Assembly: GCA_031411235.1 (NCBI GenBank)
Contig: JANOAR010000137.1
Coordinates: forward strand, 1 to 5,267
Origin: JANOAR01 sp031411235
GTDB taxonomy: Bacteria > Verrucomicrobiota > Verrucomicrobiia > Verrucomicrobiales > Verrucomicrobiaceae
Direction of reading: 5' to 3'
DNA: 5,267 nucleotides
This document shows, piece by piece, positions 1 to 4,325 of the stretch. Each line of letters starts with the position of its first letter. The first letter of the stretch is position 1. The notes beneath the pieces are model-generated. The model saw nothing but the letters and a program-made list of their open reading frames with translations, did no database searches and was not told the DNA's origin. The position numbers and the translations under genes were made by a program.

Positions 1-249
1 GTCGTCAGCGTCCCCTGCATGGAACGCTTCGACCGCCAGCCCGCCGCCTACCAAGCCGAAGTCCTCCCCGCCGCTTGCACCAAGCGAATCGCCATCGAAG
101 CCGGAGTCTCCGCCCTGTGGTGGAAATACGTCGGCCTAGCCGGCAAAGTCATCGGCATCGACCGCTTCGGCATCAGCGCCCCCGGCAACACCGTGATGAA
201 GGAACTCGGCATGACCGCCGAGAACCTTGTCGCCGTGGCGAAGGCGTAG
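1..249 (+). CDS. tkt: Transketolase, C-terminal end (5' end outside window)
   Basis: This is the last 82 residues of a transketolase, the thiamine-diphosphate enzyme that moves two-carbon ketol units between sugar phosphates in the cytosolic non-oxidative pentose phosphate pathway. The frame is open from base 1 and stops at TAG 247-249. Visible family features of the C-terminal domain are 'VVSVPCMERFDRQ' (usually VVSMPSWELFE.Q), 'YQAEVLPAACTKRIAIEAG', the aromatic 'WWKYVG' and 'IGIDRFGISAPG', followed by a final helix ending 'NLVAVAKA'. This domain helps the dimer and regulatory surface; the cofactor-binding domains lie upstream of the window. The stop is followed 17 bases later by a strong terminator, so this is the last gene of its transcript. 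The family call is secure; the gene may be named tktA in some genomes. Confidence 0.95.
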   Translation, partial: VVSVPCMERFDRQPAAYQAEVLPAACTKRIAIEAGVSALWWKYVGLAGKVIGIDRFGISAPGNTVMKELGMTAENLVAVAKA

Positions 250-266
250 TCAGCACCCATCGCAGA

Positions 267-307
267 GCCAGCAGTGGGCCAACACATAGCCCGCTGCTGG
301 CTTTTTT
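267..307 (+). terminator. Intrinsic terminator after transketolase
   Basis: A 13-base arm at 267-279 pairs with 289-301 with a single T:G wobble around a 9-base loop (280-288), and is followed at once by six Ts (302-307). This is a textbook Rho-independent terminator starting 17 bases after the transketolase stop. It separates that gene from the hairpin-rich region to the right. Confidence 0.92.
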
Positions 308-309
308 GT

Positions 310-548
310 TGCAGCGCTTCGAGTAACGACGCGAAGCGTTTTCGGAACCGTAGCGTAGCGGAGATAGACAGCTATGGGCTGCCCGCAGGGTGAGCGAAGC
401 GAATCAATGCGGAACGAGGCACGAAGTTCCGCTTTCGCCGGAGCGACAGACTCTCTCGAAATGAGAGATTTGAGGGAGCATCGGCTCCGAAGAAAGCTGC
501 GCTTCAGCCCGCGACGGTCAGTCTCGCCTTGCAAATCCCAAACGCTTC
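310..548. repeat. Gene-free hairpin cluster, possible palindromic repeat element or structured RNA
   Basis: The stretch between the transketolase terminator and the next gene has no convincing coding sequence but many close inverted repeats. Those I can place are: 315-321 with 332-338 (7 bp, 10-base loop); 409-415 with 426-432 (7 bp, 10-base loop); 452-457 with 463-468 (6 bp, 5-base loop); 475-479 with 484-488 (5 bp, 4-base loop); and 496-499 with 505-508. The octamer GCGAAGCG occurs at both 331-338 and 394-401. Its complement-like arm recurs at 315-321 and near 541-548, and 333-340 is an exact 8-base complement of 541-548, so the whole region could close into one branched fold. This resembles dispersed REP-like palindromic elements; a structured RNA is the alternative. 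Short ORFs crossing it on both strands look accidental. Confidence 0.6.
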
Positions 549-558
549 AGGCAAGAAT
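529..558 (+). promoter_or_regulatory. Candidate promoter of the 299-aa secreted protein gene
   Basis: TTGCAA at 529-534 and AAGAAT at 553-558 are separated by 18 bases and match four of six positions each of the sigma-70 -35 and -10 hexamers. The -10-like box ends five bases before the ATG at 564. If real, the transcript would start at or beside the start codon, which would fit the lack of a clear Shine-Dalgarno sequence. This is a weak match, strengthened only by the same layout at two other genes in the window. Confidence 0.3.
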
Positions 559-563
559 GCTCC

Positions 564-1463
564 ATGCCCTTCACACAACGGTGCCTCATCTTTGTTTTCG
601 CTGGCTGCCTTGGGCTCGCTCGGTTTATCGCTTCTGCCCAGAACGCCCCTGGGACGCTAGAGTCGGAGATGCGGGACTATGAGCTGAAGCGCAGGGCTGG
701 CTTGACACGACTGTCCGAGGTGGCCAGTGCGCAACTTGGGGCCGCGCAAAGGGTCGAAATGGCAGCAGGTAGGCTGGACTCCGCCAATGCCCTGGCTGTG
801 GTCGTCAAGGGACTGCCCATCACGACGAGTGAAGAACCCGATACCAAGGGACTGCCGGCTGCGGCCACCCCCATTTTACGGGATCATATAAGAGCGGTCT
901 CCGCAGGCATTCGCGGGCTCAATGATGTCTTCGTGCCCAGGCTGGAGGCCGTAAAGAACACCTTGCTCAAAACCGGGGATCTCACGGGTGCCAACGCGGT
1001 TGAAGCCAAGCTGAAACAGATGAAAGAGGAATCCGAGCTGCACGCCCCCAAACTGGGCGCACCCACTAGAGACAGTGAGTTCACCGTCCAAGCTTACGTC
1101 GATGGCAATACAGAACTGCACGTCACCAAGGATGGCCTCTACTGGGTAATCAAAGGCGGAGAGGCCAAGGTGGGCATGAACGAGGGGTCAACGGAGTCCT
1201 GCTATGTAAATGGTACCCGGTGGCGACCTCAGTGGCGCACCAAAAGCGACCGTGGGCCTGACACGAGCGAGGTTTATCCTTTCAAAATCAAGTCATTGGC
1301 GCTGACAGCCGAGGCAGTGTCCGTCTCGAAGGAGCGAACTGGCAAGCATGAGAAACGCACGGCCATCAAGGCAGAGCTGATGAGTGATCACTTCGTTATC
1401 ACCATTCCTGATCCAGAAGGCGGCGCACGCTGGTACAAGCTCAAGTTGAAGTGCATTGAGTGA
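564..1463 (+). CDS. Exported protein of unknown function with GDL-x-GA motifs
   Basis: I do not recognise a named family for this 299-residue protein. Residues 1-25 form a signal peptide: R6, a hydrophobic stretch over about 8-23, and a likely cut after ASA (23-25). C15 after F-A-G is a poorer lipoprotein-style alternative. Residues 31-160 are charged and helical, with two related units ending in 'GRLDSANALA' (69-78) and 'GDLTGANAVEAKL' (138-150). Similar L-x(n)-GDL-x-GA-x-AV-x-A motifs are common in secreted proteins of Verrucomicrobia and Planctomycetes. Residues about 171-299 look like a compact beta domain rich in Trp and Tyr ('GLYWVIKGG', 'YVNGTRWRPQW', 'ARWYKLKLK'). The start at 564 gives an intact signal peptide, although no strong ribosome-binding site precedes it. 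It stands alone between the hairpin cluster and the toxin-antitoxin operon. That it is a real exported protein is fairly sure; its function is unknown. Confidence 0.85.
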   Translation: MPFTQRCLIFVFAGCLGLARFIASAQNAPGTLESEMRDYELKRRAGLTRLSEVASAQLGAAQRVEMAAGRLDSANALAVVVKGLPITTSEEPDTKGLPAAATPILRDHIRAVSAGIRGLNDVFVPRLEAVKNTLLKTGDLTGANAVEAKLKQMKEESELHAPKLGAPTRDSEFTVQAYVDGNTELHVTKDGLYWVIKGGEAKVGMNEGSTESCYVNGTRWRPQWRTKSDRGPDTSEVYPFKIKSLALTAEAVSVSKERTGKHEKRTAIKAELMSDHFVITIPDPEGGARWYKLKLKCIE

Positions 1464-1599
1464 CGAGCCTGAGAGAAATTATGCCAGGCATTCAGTGCAT
1501 ATCTCACCTCAAAACCCTTGATTTTACGGCAACTCAACCGTCTTCGATGCACCGCTCGTTCAAGCCAATGTGCTGATGCTTGGCCCCAGGATTCGAGGC
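1464..1599. other. Intergenic region before the toxin-antitoxin operon
   Basis: This non-coding stretch holds an 11-base perfect palindrome, ATGCCAGGCAT (1481-1491), and a 5-bp stem (1467-1471 with 1485-1489) overlapping it just after the stop of the secreted protein gene. No T-run follows, so I do not call a terminator. The antitoxin frame stays open up to 1518, but the protein it would add there does not resemble the family. Confidence 0.4.
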
Positions 1600-1627
1600 T
1601 TGCCCAGAGAGCCTGGGCGATTAAACT
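1600..1627 (+). promoter_or_regulatory. Candidate promoter and operator of the vapBC-like operon
   Basis: TTGCCC (1600-1605) and TAAACT (1622-1627) are 16 bases apart and each match four of six positions of the sigma-70 hexamers. The -10-like box ends seven bases before the antitoxin ATG at 1635, so the message could be leaderless. A 6-bp inverted repeat with a 5-base centre (1602-1607 and 1613-1618) overlaps the -35 box and fills most of the spacer. That is where an AbrB-fold antitoxin would be expected to bind and repress its own operon. The sites are seen in the sequence; the function is inferred. Confidence 0.4.
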
Positions 1628-1634
1628 CGCTGCG

Positions 1635-1901
1635 ATGACAACTTTCCTTTCTGCCAATGGCTTGCTCGAAATCCCCGAGGTGTTTCGCAAGGCCGATGCT
1701 CTGAAGCTTGGCCAGCATTGTGATATTGAGCGCGTGAGCCAAGGACAGTATTGGGTGCGCATTGTCGATGAACCTTCCGCAGCCGAGCCGAAGGAGCGGT
1801 TGATCGATGTCTTGAGAAGTTGCCCGGTGAAGGACTGGTGGGTTGAGCCGGATCGCAGCGAGCGCACATCTTTGGAACCGCCCACTCTCTTCGCCGAATG
1901 A
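1635..1901 (+). CDS. AbrB/MazE-fold antitoxin of a VapBC-type module
   Basis: This 88-residue protein is the probable DNA-binding antitoxin partner of the VapC downstream. Residues about 2-44 read as a SpoVT/AbrB swapped-hairpin domain: 'FLSANGLLEIPEVFRKADALKLGQ' matches the family pattern of strand, 'IP' turn, short helix and 'L-x-L-G', followed by a second strand pair ending 'YWVRIVDE'. Residues 54-88 ('ERLIDVLRSCPVKDWW' then a Pro- and acid-rich tail ending 'PPTLFAE') fit the toxin-binding tail typical of such antitoxins. The frame is open back to an ATG at 1518, but the ATG at 1635 puts the AbrB domain at the N-terminus as usual. No Shine-Dalgarno sequence is visible. The stop overlaps the toxin start by four bases (ATGA), showing translational coupling. 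It would neutralise the toxin and, with it, repress the operon through the inverted repeat upstream. Confidence 0.85.
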   Translation: MTTFLSANGLLEIPEVFRKADALKLGQHCDIERVSQGQYWVRIVDEPSAAEPKERLIDVLRSCPVKDWWVEPDRSERTSLEPPTLFAE

Positions 1902-2305
1902 CTTACCTCGTGGATGCAAATCTTATCTGCGAGCAGACCAAGTCGCAGGCGTCGCCTCGGGCCTGCCAGTGGCTCAATGATCACGGTGATGAAATTGTCA
2001 TTGATGCGGTAGTGCTGGGAGAGATATGGGACGGCATCGCAGCGCTGCCAGATGGGCGCAAGAAGCGTGACCTTGAAGGATGGTTTTTAAGGCTACGGAA
2101 AGCAGTCGTGTGCCTGCCATGGACTGACGATACCGCTGTGGCTTGGGGAACCCTTCGGCAAGAGGTTCGTCGGCGTGGATTCACCGTGGCCATCAAGGAT
2201 ACCATGATCGCCGCGACAGTGAAGCTTCACGAGCTGACCGTTGCCACGCGAAACGTGGATGATTTCACTCGGTGCGGAGTGTCCGTGGTGAATCCATTTG
2301 AGTAA
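1898..2305 (+). CDS. vapC: PIN-domain ribonuclease toxin, VapC family
   Basis: This 135-residue protein is a single PIN domain, the usual length for VapC toxins, which are Mg2+-dependent endoribonucleases that cut tRNA, rRNA or mRNA to stop growth when free of antitoxin. The acidic active-site set is complete: D6 in 'YLVDANLI', E42 in 'VLGEIWDG', D101 in 'AIKDTMIAATV' and D122 in 'ATRNVDDF'. The protein closes with 'VSVVNPFE', the typical last strand. The arrangement of these residues and the 'TRN-x-x-DF' signature are close to VapC/FitB proteins. It overlaps the upstream antitoxin by four bases and so should be translated from the same message. Nothing suggests inactivation. The RNA target cannot be read from the sequence. 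Its stop TAA shares a base with an ATG (2305-2307) that opens only a 26-codon frame, which I regard as chance. Confidence 0.94.
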   Translation: MTYLVDANLICEQTKSQASPRACQWLNDHGDEIVIDAVVLGEIWDGIAALPDGRKKRDLEGWFLRLRKAVVCLPWTDDTAVAWGTLRQEVRRRGFTVAIKDTMIAATVKLHELTVATRNVDDFTRCGVSVVNPFE

Positions 2306-2385
2306 TGCTTCAGTCCAGAACTATACCGTGCGAGCTTGTGTCGCCGCCAAACGCTGGCGTCACTATTGCACCACCGACACCATAG

Positions 2386-2454
2386 CCCAATTCAACGGAT
2401 CAGCTTCGTGAACTCATCACCGCTGGCCCCGTGACCAAGAACGACGCCAAATAA
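2386..2454 (+). pseudogene. Possible C-terminal remnant of a lost gene
   Basis: Between an in-frame TAG (2383-2385) and TAA (2452-2454), the frame reads 'PNSTDQLRELITAGPVTKN' and ends 'DAK'. An amphipathic helix followed by a short polar tail looks like the end of an ordinary protein, but no gene body precedes it. It is too short to assign to a family and may be chance. Confidence 0.25.
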
Positions 2455-2511
2455 ATTGAGCATCTGCCCTCGACCTGCTTCTCTCCGCCCACGCTCAAAC
2501 CTCTCCATCTT

Positions 2512-2550
2512 ATGACCCAGGAAGAGAAAGCCGAACTCATGGCCGCATGA
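2512..2550 (+). pseudogene. Possible N-terminal remnant of a lost gene
   Basis: An ATG at 2512 opens 'MTQEEKAELMAA' and stops at TGA 2548-2550. Past that stop the same frame continues for 22 codons to TAA 2617-2619, overlapping the convergent small gene. The start looks like a normal helical N-terminus, but a GGAAG-like motif lies inside the frame and not ahead of it. Together with the fragment at 2386-2454 it could mark a gene end and a gene start left by a deletion. This is weak evidence. Confidence 0.2.
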
Positions 2551-2584
2551 AGTTCGGAAGATGGCAAAGGCTACGTCCTGAGGC

Positions 2585-2812
2585 TCAGTCCCCGAGGCTC
2601 TGGCCCGGCTCAGTAAACACTTCGAGTTGCTGGTGCTTTTCTTTGAAGGCATCCAGCGAAACGGCGCGTCCGGCATCCATCGTCCGCATCCGCTGCGAGA
2701 GCAGTACGCGCAGCTCGTCTTCCGTTTCGAGGGCTGTGAGGTATCGCGGGAGTTCGATCCTTTCAGCGAGTGGCAGCAGCGTGGCCTGGGCTTGGATGTC
2801 AGTGTAGCTCAT
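2585..2812 (-). CDS. Small helical protein, probable orphan antitoxin
   Basis: I cannot name the family of this 75-residue protein. The N-terminus 'MSYTDIQAQATLLPLAERIEL' resembles helical antitoxin-like proteins that begin with a short helix followed by 'LPxxER' and a second helix. Residues about 31-48 form another charged helix ('LRVLLSQRMRTMDAGR'), and 'VSLDAFKEKHQQLE' (51-64) is a typical short C-terminal antitoxin-style segment. The overall size and charge pattern fit the antitoxin half of a RelB/ParD-like or 'addiction module' pair. No toxin follows on the same strand: the next 280 bases hold no plausible RelE, ParE or PIN protein. The ATG at 2810-2812 is favoured because a good promoter-like pair ends six bases before it; no Shine-Dalgarno is seen. 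It converges on vapC. That it is a gene is likely; antitoxin function is inference. Confidence 0.6.
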   Translation of the reverse strand: MSYTDIQAQATLLPLAERIELPRYLTALETEDELRVLLSQRMRTMDAGRAVSLDAFKEKHQQLEVFTEPGQSLGD

Positions 2813-2818
2813 GGACTG

Positions 2819-2847
2819 ATTCTATTCGGGTGATTGAAGCATCGCAA
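2819..2847 (-). promoter_or_regulatory. Candidate promoter of the orphan antitoxin-like gene
   Basis: Read on the - strand, TTGCGA (2847-2842) and TAGAAT (2824-2819) are spaced by exactly 17 bases. They match four and five of six positions of the sigma-70 hexamers. The -10 box ends six bases before the ATG at 2812, which puts the expected transcription start at or next to the A of the start codon, so a leaderless message is likely. This is the best promoter match in the window. Confidence 0.5.
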
Positions 2848-2857
2848 GCAATGATGC
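2839..2857. promoter_or_regulatory. Inverted repeat overlapping the -35 box, possible operator
   Basis: GCATC (2839-2843) and GATGC (2853-2857) form a 5-bp inverted repeat with a 9-base centre that covers the proposed -35 hexamer of the orphan antitoxin-like gene. The position suits autorepression by the encoded protein. A 5-base arm is short, so chance cannot be excluded. Confidence 0.35.
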
Positions 2858-2948
2858 GCTTGATCGCGTTGCGGAAACAATGCCAAGCCTTCATTGCCTT
2901 CGATGAGCATGCAGACCGCGAGCCAAACTCTTGAATGATAGCGAACGT

Positions 2949-4190
2949 TTATCGCATCGCCTCGACCTTGATCGTATGCTGCACGGGCACCAGCAGGGCT
3001 CGGGCGGTGGCGTCTAGCTTCTCTTGTTTGGCTAGCATCTTCTTCTTTAAAGTGTCCAGCGCGGTGGCGAACTCGGCGTCAGCTTTCACGTCGTTGGCGA
3101 AGTTACGGAAGTTGGTGATCATGCCTTTGATCATGGGGGTCTCGTAGGCTTGCTTGTTGTTCACGGCGATGACAAGGCCAACGAAGGCGGACTCAAACGG
3201 TGACTTCTCAAAGGCATCCGTGAGGTTGATGCCGGCGCTCAGTTGCTCCTTGGTGAATTCCTTGGTCTCTGTGCCCCATGTCACCTTGGCTTTGGCGCTG
3301 TCGAGGTTCTTCACGCGCAGGGTGAAGCGGTTGAGTTCCTCGCTGAATTTGCAGAAGGGTAAAATGCTGCGCATCGCGGGATCGAGGAAGAACGGCCACT
3401 TCGAGCTTTGCACGTCTGCCACGCCATTGTTGCCTGTGGTGGTGTGGCCTTCGCTTGCGGCGCTAGCACCTGTCATGTCCACGGTGATGTCGCCGATGTT
3501 GCCATCGAGACCGAGGCCTTTCAAAAAGGCTGCGGCCATGAGGACATGGCCGTTGGGGCCGGGATGCACGCCGTCGCGGCCACACACGTCGTAATCGGGG
3601 CCGAGCTTGGCTTTGGCGGCTGTCATGGCGGAGATCATCTCGCCATGCACGTCGGCATAGGCGGTGTGAAACTCAGCGGCCAGCTTTTTGTCGATGGCAC
3701 CCAGGTGCACGAGGCTGTCGTTGTACTGATCGGGCGTGGTGCCGCTGGCTTTTTGAAAATACTTGGTGTCCACGGCACCGGGCGCGCCTGCGACGATGTT
3801 GGTCACGCCGACTTTTTTCAAGCCTGTGAGCACGGCACGCATGTTGGCTTCGTAGTCTGCGCCGATGGCGTCGGCAAAAGGCACATAGCGGCCATCATTC
3901 ATGCCGTAGCAAGTGGTGGCGACGGTAGGGTGAAAGACGCTGAGATCGTTCTCCAGACGTTGCTTGAAGCCTGCGGCTGTCTCACCGCTCCAGCCGAACT
4001 GAAAGCAGGTGATGTCCCTCCGCCCTGTGCAGGCGAGCAGGTAGGTTTCGATGAAGCGCGAGTAAAGTTTCTGCTCGGTGATGGAGTCGCCAATGATGGC
4101 AACGCGCGAGTTGGGCGGTAGTTGAGTGTCGGCCAAGGCGAGCACTGGCAGCAGTGCGACAACGAGAGAGCGAAGGAAGTGTGTGGTCAT
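2949..4190 (-). CDS. Exported SGNH/GDSL-family hydrolase
   Basis: This 413-residue protein is a probable secreted esterase or acetylhydrolase of the SGNH superfamily. Residues 1-20 are a signal peptide with R7, a hydrophobic core and a cut after ALA. The SGNH blocks are all present: 'AIIGDSITE' with nucleophile S36, 'WSGET' with oxyanion G69, 'YGMND' with N98, and 'DGVHPGPNGH' with D206 and H209. The hydrolase domain ends near residue 230. Residues about 231-413 form an extension with 'CKFSEELNRFTLRVKNL' and a Lys-rich helical tail; it resembles the C-terminal region of SGNH proteins in Verrucomicrobia and Planctomycetes, where similar enzymes are thought to act on acylated polysaccharides. 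The frame is open to an ATG at 4250, but the ATG at 4190 places the signal peptide at the N-terminus. It is divergent from the cysteine desulfurase. The fold is certain; the substrate is unknown. Confidence 0.93.
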   Translation of the reverse strand: MTTHFLRSLVVALLPVLALADTQLPPNSRVAIIGDSITEQKLYSRFIETYLLACTGRRDITCFQFGWSGETAAGFKQRLENDLSVFHPTVATTCYGMNDGRYVPFADAIGADYEANMRAVLTGLKKVGVTNIVAGAPGAVDTKYFQKASGTTPDQYNDSLVHLGAIDKKLAAEFHTAYADVHGEMISAMTAAKAKLGPDYDVCGRDGVHPGPNGHVLMAAAFLKGLGLDGNIGDITVDMTGASAASEGHTTTGNNGVADVQSSKWPFFLDPAMRSILPFCKFSEELNRFTLRVKNLDSAKAKVTWGTETKEFTKEQLSAGINLTDAFEKSPFESAFVGLVIAVNNKQAYETPMIKGMITNFRNFANDVKADAEFATALDTLKKKMLAKQEKLDATARALLVPVQHTIKVEAMR

Positions 4191-4325
4191 GGGATGGCTC
4201 ACCATTACGAGCAAGGCGGTGCGAGCTAGCTGAAAAGTATTGCCGCTCACACAGGCGGGAAGCCTATGTCACTCTATTCACAGCCCATGCTTGTGCGCGT
4301 GGCTCAGCGGCGGTTGGTTGCGTGC
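4191..4325. promoter_or_regulatory. Divergent intergenic region between hydrolase and cysteine desulfurase genes
   Basis: These 135 bases lie between two divergently read genes and must hold the start signals of both, unless they are read from further off. I see no sigma-70 pair as good as the one at 2819-2847. AGCTAGCT (4224-4231) is an 8-base palindrome near the middle. Alternative in-frame starts for the right-hand gene at 4266 and 4287 would shorten the region. Confidence 0.45.

Larger units (their letters stand above)
2306..2584. other. Gene-poor stretch between two convergent antitoxin loci
   Basis: About 280 bases between the vapC stop and the stop of the convergent small gene hold no full-length gene on either strand. 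A 5-bp stem (2345-2349 with 2355-2359) lies about 40 bases after vapC without a T-run. Two short + strand segments, listed separately, read like protein fragments. An open - strand frame over 2392-2676 has an unconvincing composition and overlaps the small gene. The stretch could be a deletion or recombination scar where a toxin or other gene was lost. Confidence 0.5.

Noticed and set aside
250..534. 94-aa open frame on the - strand across the terminator and hairpin cluster
   Set aside because: It reads through the transketolase terminator and all the hairpins. Its sequence comes from the repeat arms, so it is most likely a spurious ORF of the kind often annotated in repeats.
310..548. CRISPR array or integron attC site
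   Set aside because: The repeats are inverted and of unequal length, with no regular direct-repeat and spacer unit. No cas gene, integrase or attC-type core sites are present.
374..682. 102-aa open frame on the + strand before and into the secreted protein gene
   Set aside because: It overlaps the real start of the exported protein in another frame and is made of hairpin sequence. No signal or domain is visible.
1388..1984. 198-aa open frame on the - strand across the antitoxin and parts of its neighbours
   Set aside because: It is antisense to the antitoxin and crosses parts of two other genes, with a basic, low-complexity composition and no recognisable domain.
2305..2385. Mini-ORF sharing a base with the vapC stop (TAATG), as a third operon gene
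   Set aside because: It is only 26 codons long with no domain or conserved look. A TAATG overlap alone is common by chance.
2392..2676. 94-aa open frame on the - strand that might be a toxin partner for the orphan antitoxin
   Set aside because: It overlaps the antitoxin-like gene by about 90 bases and shows no RelE, ParE, PIN or HipA-like motif.
2878..2896. 5-bp stem-loop downstream of the hydrolase stop, considered as its terminator on the - strand
   Set aside because: The stem is short with a 9-base loop and is followed on the - strand only by GTTT, not a proper T-run. It lies over 50 bases past the stop.
2851..2934. 27-codon ORF on the + strand beginning MMRLIALRKQ
   Set aside because: It has no ribosome-binding site or known motif and overlaps the proposed operator of the opposite gene. 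Its length is within chance expectation.
3408..4121. 237-aa open frame on the + strand opposite the SGNH hydrolase
   Set aside because: It is antisense to a clearly real gene whose catalytic motifs are intact. Its Gly-, His- and Ala-rich composition is what the complement of such a gene gives, and it shows no family motif.
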